Assembly (NCBI GenBank): GCA_947561395.2
Contig: OX387192.1
Location: 34,927,520 to 34,991,519 of the forward strand
Origin: Buxus sempervirens
Taxonomy: Eukaryota; Streptophyta; Magnoliopsida; Buxales; Buxaceae
Reading direction: 5' to 3'
Length of the DNA stretch: 64,000 nt
The translations under genes were made by a program, and so were the position numbers. The notes below the pieces were generated by a model. That model worked only from the letters and a program-made list of their open reading frames with translations. It did no database searches and was not told the origin of the DNA. Positions 25,133-36,442 of this stretch are shown one piece after another. Positions within the stretch are counted from its first letter, which is position 1; each line of letters begins with the position of its first letter.

Positions 25133-27445
25133 ATTTGAGAAAAATGGATGAAAAAATAAGCCTCGGATTGGACAAAAACTCCAACATTAATAGATCAGGA
25201 AGTAAGTTTGGATGCCTAAAAGATAACAACATTACAAATTTCCTTTCTCACCAATGTGCAATTCGTAGGACCGAGATCCAATCACCAGAAAATAAAATTA
25301 TTTTCTACAAATTTATTTTCCTACAACCTCCTCAAGATTGTCCCAGTCTAGCAAAAGCCAAAACTAAATTAAGATTCCTGTTCTTTTTAATTACAATTGT
25401 TATGATAAATACAAATAGACTTCTTGGAATAACTGAATATGTTAAAACAGATACTAGAAACAGAACAGAGATTAGGAAAGCATCTTAGCAAGGAGAAATG
25501 GATCTTCTAGTTTTTGTGCCAATCATGTCAAGAGGAAAGTAAAAAAATCCCATTTATATAAAAAAAGAAAGAAGCAGGTAAAGTAACAGAGATGACAAAA
25601 ATATGAAGATGTTAGATGTTTGATCCCCTACTAACCAAAATGTTCATGCCCTCCCAGCCCCACATGCAACACAATTCTTGTGGCCCTTCTGCCATGTATG
25701 TTTTCTGGAAGCCATATGCATATGGGACAGAATTCGAGGCAGAAACATACCAAACAGCTTCTAACTTTATAGTAAAACATAGTAAATCAAATAATGATAA
25801 ATCAATTTGGTTCCAGCTGATGCCATTCAAACAACAAAGGTGCTGCTTCTTACAGAAGATTGTTAAACGGATAACATTAACACACTCATCCCAGGAATGC
25901 TCTCAATTTCAAAATATATTTAGTTATTATTTTTAACTGAATAATGAATGAGACTAATACACCCCAGGTATCTATCAAAAGAAGTATAAGGAGAACATTA
26001 CATGTAAATATAAATACAATATCAACTTCTCTAACCAATCTCAGCAAAAAAAGAAAAAGTTAAATGTGTAGAAATAGTGAAAATAATCAACTTGAGTAAA
26101 AAAGGATAAACCTGAAATGCACTGGGGCATAGGTGCGGAAAAATACTTGGGTTTTGCTTGGATTTACTTCACTGCCTATCCAGTTGAGCACAGTCTTAAG
26201 TGACCTTTGATATGCACTTACTACACTCATCTCCATCTTGACCTCATCCCCTTCTTGGAAGTAACAACCTCTGGCCAATAAAGATAAGGGAGACAATAAG
26301 TTATGATAATTCTCAACAAAATCCATGTTTACATAATATTTTCCCTCATATTCTTTTCTTTTTTGTCATGAATATAAAAAGTCTAAGCAGGACCCATTAG
26401 AGACAGTGATCATTTAATGTATTTACATCAATTATGTCATGGTACCTCTCTTAACAGAGAAAAAAATATATCTCATTAGCATCTGATTTAAGTTGTTGTG
26501 TGATATTGAACTGCCTGATATGATTTTATAATTCCCCTGAAGTAAATTATTCCACAGAATAATTCCATTTGCACAACTTCTGAACTGAAACCAACATAAA
26601 TTTCATAGACTTTTAATAAAAATGACCAACAGACAGATTTTTAGTTTAACGGTATAAGGGCTCAAAGGATTCAATCTGTTGGAGTAAAATAAATAAATAA
26701 CAAAATAAAGGCTTCCATCTTTAGCCGACAAATTTAATAAACAAAAAAGTTTTGGGATCCATGACACCATCCAAAGCCAAGTTAGTTACCTCATTTATCC
26801 AAGAAAAATTTTCTAAACACTGATGGCAGATATGAATGAGAACTATGGATAAGTAGGAGAAACCTAATTACTCTTTAAGTTCCAAGATTTTTAGTTTAAA
26901 TAAATTATATGTTGTTCACGATTCAAAATCTGCAGCTTATTTTAATTTGCTTTTTCTTCTTGCCAATTTTTTATTTTTTTATGGAACAAACTTTCATCAT
27001 ATAACATCTATTTTTATTACAGCGGAATCCAAACAATGTGCCTAGATCTTTGTGTCATTGTAGACTAATGATTTACCAATCTCTAACTTGGTTGTGCTGG
27101 TGTTCTTTCCAAAATATAATTAGTTAATATATATAATTTAAATAACATTAATATTGAAGCCTTGTGTTAATTTATGACTTATGATACATTTATATACTAT
27201 GGACCAATCAGTTAATTCATTTTATACTTGTAGAATATATGAGAACCTTTACCATGATATTAGCATATTACAGTTCTAGTTTTCAATCCACGGTATTCAA
27301 AAAGTAAATGATACAAGATAACAAACGGAAACTAAATATTTTGTTTAGTATACACTAATCAAAATTTCTATTTTATAAAAATAAGGAATAGAAAAATCCA
27401 TTTTTTATTTATTGTTTTCGAAAAATAAAATTAGGAGCATGATAC

Positions 27446-27513
<68 letters not shown>

Positions 27514-30078
27514 AACTATTGAAAAAGAGTACAGAAAGACCAATATAAATGAATTTTATTGGAGCTTTCTACTTTTATAATATCAAGTTATAGTATTATG
27601 AAAAGAAAAATCTTTGACTTCCACAAACTGATTCGACTTCAAAGGAGCATAAATTTTACATAGATATTTAAAACCTTGCTGCCTCAAACCTGAAACTGAA
27701 ACAACCCGCAGGTCATAGAAAACAGCAGGTTTAAGAAACGACACGTATATTATTTCTTTAAAGGCTGAACTTTGAATCAGGGGCATTCAAAGTTCAAAAA
27801 AGTAGAACTGAGCCCCTGGAAAGCCATAACTGCTACTTAAATTTCAAGCAGGATCACAATTCTTAACGTCTAATGTATGATGAGATTTACAGGAATCAAT
27901 ACAAAACAAATGGCAATCCAGCCAGCCAAAAAGTTGCTTTCAACAGCTAGGAAGTTTCAATAAATTAAATAATAAAAAATTCATTGTCAATTAATGCAGT
28001 TAAAGGTGCTGTTTTGAATTGCTTCTTAAAGGAAGCAATTCCTTTTCAATTGATTCTTATGAGGTGCTTCATAAAAGCTTCTTATTAAAACGTTATCAGT
28101 AGGCAAATGCCTACTTAATAATTAATTTTAGTTCAAAAAATAAGAAATAACAACATAACTATTATGAAAAAATATGGGGATAAAATAGTCTCAAGAGAAA
28201 AGTCAATTAAGTTACCAAACTATTTCATTGTAAAACAACTTTGAGAAGTGGGTAATAAACTGCTTCACTAAGAATATTGTTCTATTGAAGCATGTCATTT
28301 CGAATTGCTTTCATAAGTGTTTTAATTAATGCTCAACTAATGTGGCTAAAGTACTTCTATGCCCAGGATGTACTTCCAGGGCCCAAAGATGCAACAAAAA
28401 ACACAACCTAAGAGAGCAAATTCATCTTAATACTTCTTTAGTTTCCTAAATTTACCGATTCCAGATAAGTGGATCTTGATTATAATAAGCAAAAAAATCA
28501 AAGTACCCTCTTATGGTCTTCTCATAGTTCCACCAATGCCCAGTGTTGAAGACCAGAACATCAGCATCTCTCCAATGCACAGAGGTCCAATCCATTTGTT
28601 CCAATTTCAGGGTGGTCTTCACCTTTACTGCAGCTCCAGCAGGAGGCCGGCTCTGCAGAACAAGGAATGGAGCCCTGTAGTACTCCACAGTGCAGTTAAA
28701 GTCACCAAACTTGAAGACCAAGAATCCTTTGTGCTTAGTGATTGGGCTGCCATTCACCTCATAGATTGAATTCTTGTCAGGGATAGCAGAAGATAGCATG
28801 CATAGGAGTGACTCCCATTGGTTTCTTCCAATTGAGTCACCAACGAATACTAGACGTCGATTGCGCAGCTTCTCTAACATCTCTTTCGCATCAAACCTGG
28901 TCTTGAAAGAAAAAGAACAAAGACCTAATTTAGACTTTTCTTGTTCCCATTTTCCGATGAATAATCAGCCGATCACAATAACTTAAGAGATCATCAGCCG
29001 ATCACAATAACTTAAATAATGCTTGAGAGATCATCAGCCGATCACAATAACTTAAAGAACCCATATTTTCAAGAAAATTATGAGCGGAACATAAAAGGAG
29101 ATAGACTTCTGAAAAAATAAGAAACTTTCAGGCAAATTCAAATCACATCCAGAAGAAAAAACTTGCTCAGAAAAAATGAAATTACATTTTCCATTAAATT
29201 TGTGAAGGTTCAAGTATCCGCAACAAAAGAGAAAACGGAAAGAACAAAGAGTTCACGGGCTAATTGTTAACAATAGAACCCACCTAAAGCCTTCACATGA
29301 ACACAGAAACAAACAACACAAAGGAAAAAAATGGGGACAAGAAGCAATAGCAGTGGAGAATAAAATGCATTCATTCAGGAAATTGACTAAAGAGAAGTGG
29401 CCGTGAAACTCAAGCTATTTTTCTCACTAATTACCATTAAAGCATAATCCCAGACTGAAGGACTTCAGGAAAGAGAGACCAACAAACTGCGGAGAAAAAT
29501 CTCAACGATTTAAAATCTAATTTTAGAAATTGAGAAAAAGAAAATAGAGGAAGAACTAAAGAAGATCCAATTTTTTAGTTAACTTATGAAAAAGATCGTT
29601 TGAAATTAATAAGAGTGAACAAGTAGACGAAAGGAAAGCACCTGGGCAAATTGCAGTCTTTGGGTTGCCATCGCCACTTCGTGTAAAAATTGTCAGGCCG
29701 TCCATTCTCAGAGCACCGAAAGCCTTCATCCAATAATCTGCAATCTTTGGACTGATACAATGGATATGTTTCATCCCAGACCCACTCCCCTTTAAACAAA
29801 TCACATCTTCTACCCTCTTCAAGAAACCCCGACAGATTATGTCCAACAGAGTGATGTAATCCTAACCCCACAAAGCTCTCTGATTGCCCCCGCAACTGAA
29901 ACCCTTTACTGATAAATCTGTAATCCAGGTAAAAGAAGCAGCAAATAAAACAAAAAGAAACAAGGAAGAACCCGAAAATTCCCAAAGCCGGTTCAAGAGT
30001 TTTCAGACGTCTGAACTTCTTTAGGACCTCCAAGTACGGCACGCTTTCTGCGGCTCGAGGAGATGGGTTCTTAACCAT
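24094..30078 (-). CDS. Trichome birefringence-like protein (TBL8-11 group), polysaccharide O-acetyltransferase
   Basis: Five exons: 30078-29642, 28896-28507, 26270-26112, 24630-24258, 24171-24094. Phases agree at every GT-AG junction and give 478 residues. It is a type II Golgi membrane protein: a cytosolic tail, a transmembrane helix at about 31-53, then the luminal TBL domain beginning around C92 ('[18 protein letters not shown]') and the PC-esterase (DUF231) domain. The catalytic serine is in the GDS motif at 165-167 ([14 protein letters not shown]), and the DxxH motif is D414-H417 (DCSHWCLPG), so the Ser-His-Asp set looks intact. Family members O-acetylate xylan, pectin or xyloglucan in the Golgi; TBL10 acts on rhamnogalacturonan I. 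The N-terminal layout and short final exon suggest the TBL8-11 group, but the substrate here is inference. Intron 1 holds a small tandem repeat and introns 2 and 3 hold AT repeats. Confidence 0.93.
25099..25127. repeat. (AT)n microsatellite
   Basis: Pure AT run in TBL intron 3. Confidence 0.9.
27443..27511. repeat. (TACA)n followed by (TA)n microsatellite
   Basis: Four to five TACA units run into more than 25 TA units, inside TBL intron 2. Confidence 0.95.
28962..29056. repeat. Three-copy short tandem repeat in TBL intron 1
   Basis: ATCAGCCGATCACAATAACT occurs three times (about 28963, 28992 and 29032), with GAGATC joining the copies and a 13-base insertion (ATAATGCTTGAGA) after the second. 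Confidence 0.9.
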
Positions 30079-31117
30079 TAGGACAAAGACAAGTAGGTAT
30101 GGAAGTAAGAAAGATGAACTGGAGATGAGAGTTTTGAAAGATGGATTCTTTTTCTTTCCTTTAATGGTTACTCCTCGGGATTAAATATGGAGGCAAAGCA
30201 GAAGCTAAAAAGATAAAAAGGGAGTGTAATCTGCAAGCAAGGCAATATTCATGGCGAATCGATTTGTATAATCCCTTTTAACCATCGCTCGGTTAGATTC
30301 CCATCTTTAACAGGCGAAGATTGATAGAAAGAAGGATGGGTGTCAATGAAGCAAGAGAGTATTCATGTCGAGGTATCAATCCACTTTTCTGTGTTACTTT
30401 AACGGAAAAGAGAGAGGGAAAGAGAGGACTGGGGTATGTTCATGAATAAAATGATTGTTGTGGGTATACGTGGGGAAGAAGAAGATTAAACACTCCTTCA
30501 CTACGAGGATACGGTTTCAATTTTCAAAGCCAAAAACGCCAGAAGCAATCTACTAGGTTCCTTTGTTTATGGGTCGGGGAGTCTTCGTGATATCACGTTT
30601 GGGTCTCCGTAGCAGGAGAGAGAGAGAGAGAGGGGCGTGGTAGGGGTAAAGTGGAGAGGTGAAGTGGGGAGGATTTTTCTCGCTTTCAGGCGTCGTGGAC
30701 TCAGCGTGGGAAGAGAGTGGAGGTTTTAGCACTTTAACATGAGGATCCCGACAAAAATACGGCAAGTCTAGAGAGAGAAACTGCTGCTAGTGTCCTAATA
30801 TACCCTTGTCTCTTTCTCAAAATTCCAAACGAGGTAAATCCGTGTGTAAAGGGTTCAAAAGTTTTCAAGATGCTCTTCCCTCCGTCAATATTCTAATTTA
30901 TCAAACAGCCAATTAGATTGTGACACATCAGTCGAATAGAGTCGGCGAAGACAACAGAGACCACTGGCGGGCTCTTCTTATGTAAACTAAAAATCTGAAA
31001 CAAAATATATAGACTTTTCTTTTGTAGACTTAAAATCTACATAAGAAATACTTTTTATCAATTAATTTATATATATGGGATAGATTATGAAATAGAATTT
31101 TCTGATGTAGACTAAAA
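30079..31117. other. TBL 5' flank and promoter region
   Basis: This segment is upstream of the TBL start codon. It contains a (GA)n stretch at 30616-30633 and pyrimidine/purine-rich 5' leader sequence. A minus-strand frame at 30553-30765 is proline-rich and resembles nothing known. No separate gene is called. Confidence 0.4.
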
Positions 31118-31472
31118 AGGAAATTTTGGTTTTTAATGATATTTTCAAATTAATTCAGATTGAGTCGGTCAAATTTTTGTTATTGGCCTTTAGTGATACT
31201 TTTTTAAAATAATTAAGAATCGGGGTTATTTTTACTGTTCTTTAAGAATTTATTCCAAAAATGCCCTCAAAAGACTTGCAAACCTCGGTTATATCAAAAA
31301 GAATGAAAATGTTTCTTATAACAAAATGAGTGAAAAGGTTTTCAAAATCTTTTGAAAAGGTTTTCAAATGGCACCGATTCTCAATTATTTTAAAAAGTAT
31401 CACTAAAAGCCAACTACCAAGATTTGATCGACTGAATCTGAATTAATTTGAAAAAGTATAAACCAATTTCCT
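31118..31472. mobile_element. Long inverted-repeat element (MITE-like), copy 1
   Basis: The left arm (about 31118-31227) and right arm (about 31368-31472) are reverse complements with scattered mismatches. Shared blocks are AGGAAATT-GGTTT, TTTCAAATTAATTCAGATT, AGTCG-TCAAAT and TTTTAGTGATACTTTTTTAA. The roughly 140-bp loop has CTTTTGAAAAGG-type repeats. Same family as the element at 31594-32041. Confidence 0.8.
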
Positions 31473-31593
31473 GGACTAAAAGTCTAAAACAAAATATATT
31501 TACATAAGCATAAAAAATGATTTAAATAAGCATAATTGCATTCATTACACGTTTTAGATTGATGAGGATGGGAGAATAAAATTCATTTTGCTA

Positions 31594-32041
31594 AAATATT
31601 TGGGAAATTTAATTTTTAGTGATATTTTATCAAACTATTTAAGATTTAGTAGGCAAAGTTTTGAATTTTAACTTTTAATACACTTTTATCAAAATAATTA
31701 ATTTTTAGTGTCATTTCATTGTTATAGATAAATTCTTCCAAAAATACCCTTAAACAATTTACTTCCGAGACTTGTACAAGTAATAAATTGACTTGTACAA
31801 GCCATTTTAGACTTGTACAAGTAATAAAATGACTTATACAAATCAAAAATTAACTTGTACAAGTCATTTGGATAAGTGATGTAAGGGCATTTTTGGAATA
31901 GTTGAATTGTAATAGTGAAATGGTACTAAAAATTAATTATTTTGATAAAAGTGTACTAAAAATTAAAACTCAAAACTTTGCCGACTAAATCTTAAATAGT
32001 TTGATAAAATACCACTAAAAATTACATTTCCCAAAATATTT
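31594..32041. mobile_element. Long inverted-repeat element (MITE-like), copy 2, with ACTTGTACAAG loop
   Basis: Arms of about 150 bp begin AAATATTTGGGAAAT and end ATTTCCCAAAATATTT. They share TTTAGTGATATTTTATCAAA, CTATTTAAGATTTAGT and TTTTTAGTGTCATTTCA in opposite directions. The loop (31770-31863) has four exact copies and one variant of the palindrome ACTTGTACAAG. The element is about 448 bp. No clear target duplication was found. Confidence 0.85.
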
Positions 32042-32473
32042 GTTGTTGCCTTGAATAGTCAAAGGTCATCATCACATCCGCTCTATATGGTCAAGATCAT
32101 AACCAATCCAAAGCATATGTAACAAATATCATGTGTTCTTGACCACAATCTCTGTAGGACCCTGTTTATCTCTTCTTTCCCAACTTGTATTATGGAAGAA
32201 GCAACCAAAGCAACCCCATAGACATAGAGAATACTCATTTAAGAGTCTCGTTAGTCTCTTAGAAAAATCTCTAAATCTGGTAAAATCAATATTAAATTCT
32301 TGATAAAAATCATTATATGATTATAGTCTTATAATATATATTTACTATTTAGGTGAAAGGATCCCAACTCAATGCAGGTCAAGTCAAAATAAGGTATCTA
32401 TAGACTAACAACAAGCTTATATTTACATAAAGTAATTGCAATCGACTTTCCGAAGGGTTTTTACCAGGTTTAA
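32042..32473. other. Intergenic, no gene recognised
   Basis: AT-rich sequence between two inverted-repeat elements with no credible frame. Confidence 0.4.
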
Positions 32474-32641
32474 TTTGCCGCATTGATTGTTGTTATTTAA
32501 GAGAGATATTGCCACGTGGAGCATCTAATAGTTAGTTTTTCTTAGTTGGGCCTTGTTGAAACATTTATAACAAGAAAAATTATTAACTGTCTGATGCTCC
32601 AAGGGGCAGCATCTCGCTCAAATAGCGGTAGCTAAGGCAAG
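32474..32641. mobile_element. MITE-like element of the AGATGCTCCACGTGGAGCATCT family
   Basis: The two ~70-bp arms (TTTGCCGCATTGATTG... and ...TAGCTAAGGCAAG) agree in reverse complement over TATTTAAGAGAGAT-TTGCC, GGAGCATCTAATAGTTA and TTTTTCTTG. The left arm has the core GCCACGTGGAGCATCT. Only about 15-25 bp separate the arms. Related to 10873-11026, 35131-35320 and 35655-35800. Confidence 0.75.
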
Positions 32642-33282
32642 AAAATTTTGCATCAAATGTCATCCCGTTTTACTTTTACATCAAGTGATACTTCAAAAAT
32701 TAAGTTTTTAATAATTATTTATTATCCAACGTTGCTATTTCAAAAAACTAAATTATTCTATTTTTTTAAATACATTAATAGTTTACTTGTTTTGTAATAA
32801 AATAATTATGAAATGGAAGCATCACATATCTTGGGCAAAGAACAAGTGATTACCCATAACTAAAGAAAGGGATATTTGATTTCATGATGTTAGGCAAAGA
32901 ACCAATAAATTTGTTCTGGGTATAATCATATAATCAGGCACTCATTGTCACTTGCACATTTGGTTTGGTTTGCTTGGTAACGGAGTCGTTGTGAGTGGTC
33001 TTCTACCTTTTTGTCTTATCAAACCTACTATTACGATTGCAATTAATGGGTTTGGTAACACAAATGACAAATGAAACGAAGAAAAGGGCAAATAGGGTGC
33101 AAGAGTTTGACGTTATGACTTGTCACGTTCTGGAATGTAGATTGTACAGCCTATATCTACACTTTTATTTACAGCATTGAAGGAGTGCCATTCAATGTGG
33201 ATCCATCACAAAAAAAAATCTAAAAACTAAAAAAATGGATGACCAATAAATAAACGGCATCTTGTATATACTGCAAATAACA

Positions 33283-33470
33283 TCTATACTATTAATAAAG
33301 AGAAGAAAGGAGAATATTCCCTCCAGATTCTGCCCCTTTTTTCTTTTTTCGAACATTGCCCTCCTCAAACAATATAATCCCCCACTATTTTAAACATGTT
33401 GTAATTATCTTAAACTGTTTATCTTAATGGGCCCACGTTTTTTACGTGCGTAGCGCGTGCAGCCCCCTAG
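33283..33470 (+). mobile_element. Small non-autonomous Helitron, both ends present
   Basis: The element begins TCTATACTATTAATAAAG right after an A (33282) and ends GCAGCCCCCTAG right before a T (33471). A TC...CTAG layout inserted between A and T is the defining Helitron signature. Before the CTAG end is a GC-rich hairpin-prone stretch (ACGTGCGTAGCGCGTGC). The element is 188 bp, has no coding capacity and no target duplication. It likely depended on an autonomous Helitron; the helicase remnant at 1.3-1.8 kb shows such elements have been in this genome. Confidence 0.85.
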
Positions 33471-33574
33471 TTGTAGATAGAGGCTGCAGAGTCCCTCATC
33501 CGATCACTTTCTAGTGCAAGAGTCTTACTAATATGGCCGACACTCGTATTTTTTCTTTTTTTATATCCTAACTG

Positions 33575-33876
33575 AAATAACACTTTCCCCCCTTGAGATT
33601 TGTGTATGGGTCAAAATAACACTCTTTCATTGAAGTTTCCATCAAAACAGTAGTAATAGTTAGTAAAATAATTTGAACTGGACAAGATTACCCCTTCATA
33701 AAGATGAGAACAAAAATTTTAATAGCCTAAGGCATAACTATCATTTAACTTAAATGGGGGTAATCTTGTCTAATTCAAATTATTTTACTAACTATCACTA
33801 CTGTTTTGATGGAAACTTCAATGAAAGAGTGTTACTTTGACCCATACACAAATCTCAAGGGGGAAAGTGTTATTTT
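33575..33876. mobile_element. Inverted-repeat MITE with ~120-bp arms
   Basis: The left arm (33575-33696) and right arm (33755-33876) are nearly perfect reverse complements: GAAATAACACTTTCCCC, GAGATTTGTGTATGGGTCAA, AACACTCTTTCATTGAAG and GTAATAGTTAGTAAAATAAT, each with a partner. The loop is about 58 bp. Further CTCAAGG(A)GGTAAGTGTAAT blocks follow at 33882-33935. Distinct in sequence from the other inverted-repeat families here. Confidence 0.85.
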
Positions 33877-34204
33877 AAAAACCTCAAGGGAGGTAAGTGT
33901 AATTATAGCATACCTCAAGGAAGGTCAGTGTAATTTACCCTAATATTTAATACTAAATACTTCGAAAATTCAGCCGCTCGTGCATTAACATTAGAAAAGA
34001 AGCCGGCAATCAATATGGAAGACCGATTTATGCTCTTTAGCCAAAATCATCTACTCTTATAATATTAGACAAGAGGAAAAAAAAAAGATTAAAAAACAAA
34101 AAAGAAATAGAAAGTGGATGGCACGTAACTCCAAGGGTTAGTTCAATGCTTACGACTAGGGTTGCTCGTTGTCTGGTGGCCGCATTGCCGAGGTAACCGC
34201 CCTA

Positions 34205-34430
34205 ATTTAGGGCTGTCAACGAGTTGAGCTAGCTTGGCTCAAGTTCGGGCTCCGCTCACACAAGCCAAGCTTGAGCTTAATTTTTAGGCTTGTGAGCTGA
34301 GCTTGAGCTTTTGAGCTTGAGCTTCAAAAATAGCTCGTTAACTTAATGAGCCTGGGCCAAGCTTGAGCCAAAAAAATTTAGAGAGCCCGAGCTGATCTAT
34401 GCAAAGCTCGACTTGTTTACAGCCCTAAGA
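34205..34430. repeat. Degenerate GAGCTTGAGC repeat
   Basis: Interrupted runs of GAGCTTGAGCTT, AGCTCGAGC-like and GGGCCAAGCTTGAGCC blocks on both strands, a type common in plant intergenic DNA. Non-coding. Confidence 0.65.
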
Positions 34431-35130
34431 CCTATTCTTTGATTAATTGACTTCGTCATGTGTGTGCACACACTACATGCTTGAATTAGGATTTTGAACC
34501 CTAATAAGTTTATGTGCTAATAATCTTCTATCTTTAATCTTTTTTATGGAGATTATATCTCGTAGTCATGGTTTTTCATATTTTCAAAAATTATATTTCT
34601 ACAGCCTAGCCTAAGCCGCCCCCTTGGGAATTGTGCCAGATTTTACTTTCGTTTTTCCCAATAAATATGCCCTTCAAATTTCATTTTAACCCTCACATTA
34701 TTGTAGGATTTTCATTTAAAACTTAAACAGTTTTGGAAGGGTTCCCTACAACATCTTCCCTTGCCATTTGTTTAAAATCTTTTTGCTTTTTATATAAGCA
34801 AACATTGGTTTTTTTATTTTTTTTTAAGTAAAATGTGTGAAAGATAGAATTTGTAATTGTAGACATAGTTTGGGGTTAAGAGAGAATTTTCTCATGTGAA
34901 ACCAAGCTAGATATAATATAGACGAGCAAGGCCAATCTGTGGGGCCCATGAGTAATCTAAATTGGTTGGAAAATAGTAGTGCTTTATTTGGACCGTTAAT
35001 TTCACTCCAAATCCATCTCCTTCCATGGTTATCTTTTTCTTTGATTCAATTTTTGATCCCTCGCTTTCAAGAAAGAATGTGAACGCCAAAAGTAGACATA
35101 CTGTGTTAAGGTTACGTAAAGGAAATGATG
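34431..35130. other. Intergenic, no gene recognised
   Basis: AT-rich sequence without a supportable frame. Confidence 0.4.
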
Positions 35131-35320
35131 TGCAATGCTTTACTGCTTTGCAGATTGCAATGGTCGTGAGATGCTACCATATGGAGCATCTCACGGTCAT
35201 ATTTTTTTCATTTATGTAAATGTGTCAGGTAGGTCCCACTTGAATAAACATTGATTATGAGATGATCCACTTGGCAGCATTTCCCGGTCAAATCAGTTTG
35301 CAATGCAGTAAAACATTGCA
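35131..35320. mobile_element. MITE-like element of the AGATGCTCC(ACGT)GGAGCATCT family
   Basis: The left arm starts TGCAATGCTTTACTGCTTTG and the right arm ends CAGTAAAACATTGCAA. They pair over about 65 bp through TTTACTGC-TTGCA and a central GTGAGATGCTACCATATGG / GAGCATCTCACGGTC. The internal AGATGCT...AGCATCT core is shared with the elements at 10.87, 32.47 and 35.66 kb, although the outer ends differ. Confidence 0.7.
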
Positions 35321-35654
35321 AAGGGTTGATGTTGTGGTTTCCATCATCGATCTTTTCGCTTGTATTGAGAATCTTTAGATCAAGATAGAGTCATGGCATG
35401 ACTACAATAATTAAAGGGAGTATACTAGTAGCCATCATATATATAAAACTCATACATTAATTCAGGAGGCCCATATGCCATATGGTCCCCCAATGTGTAC
35501 ATCATAGTGGATAAGGTACCCCACGTAGATGAAGAGGTCTAATCCACGAACAAAATGGGTGTAATCCAATGAAACAGTTAAGATTAAAACAAAAATTGAA
35601 CAGGAGATGAAGAGGATGACTATTGCAATTTTCTCCTAGATTAGTCCATGCGCT

Positions 35655-35800
35655 TTCAGAGAGATGCTGTTATCTGGAGCATCTAACGATTATAGAGTTT
35701 TTTCTTGTGATAAATGAAAGAATTAAGAAGGCTTTTCTTATTTAATGAAAGCACTAATCAATCATTAGATGTTTTACATTGTGGTAAAGTTGATAGTATA
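35655..35800. mobile_element. Diverged member of the AGATGCT...AGCATCT family
   Basis: The left part (GAGAGATGCTGTTATCTGGA followed by GCATCTAACGATTATAGAG) pairs with the right part (CAATCATTAGATGTTTTACA) in reverse complement over about 25 bases. It is weaker than the other three copies; its bounds are approximate. Confidence 0.45.
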
Positions 35801-35908
35801 GGGATCAGTGCAGAGGATGTTACTTCAAATTGAAGAGGCACATCTTAGCGATTGCTATTAAAAAATTGAGAAAAAACGTAGCGCTACTCTCTTTTTTTCT
35901 TTTCACTA

Positions 35909-36130
35909 GTGGGGTGCAGTACTGCACGTGTGTAGAAAGATACAGACGAATGGTAAGAGAATAAGTGAGAGGGAATTATTTTGCAACTTCTCAAGTTTTA
36001 AAAGAATTGAGGCAGGTATGACTATTATACCCTTTTATTAATAAAGCTTAACAATAAAATCTAAGGGCATTTTGAAGAAATTTGAACATAACAGTTGGCA
36101 TGCTTTCCAATAGTTTTTATATCATTTTTT
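35909..36130 (-). mobile_element. Helitron-like 3' terminus with adjoining repeat
   Basis: Read on the minus strand, the sequence ends GTGCAGTACTGCACCCCACTAG next to T (plus-strand A35908). GTGCAGTACTGCAC is a perfect palindrome able to form the pre-terminal hairpin. The interior resembles 11027-11215. The 5' end was not identified, so the right limit is approximate. Confidence 0.5.
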
Positions 36131-36442
36131 CCATCATACACATCTTTTATTTTTTATTTTTTTCTTTTTTAGTTTACAGGCCCAGCCCATTGCCGTGGGT
36201 TGCTTGTGGTGGCTGATGGTCTCTCGTCACAAAGCTCTCCATAAGATCCACCTAAGGCTGTAAACGCGTCCAATTCGGACCATGGCGTTTGAAAATGTGG
36301 CAAGAACGAGGGCTTTAGAGGTTTTCATTTATTTATTAAGGGGTTTTTCTTTCTGATCTTAGCTGCTTAGCAGCGATTTCTGATCTTTGAATAGTGGCCC
36401 GCTACGAATCTCGAGAGCTCCACTCTACCTAGTTGACTGCCC

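Noticed and set aside
28975..29056. Three spaced repeats considered as a CRISPR-like array
   Set aside because: A plant intron with a simple tandem duplication; spacers are not unique sequences of equal size.
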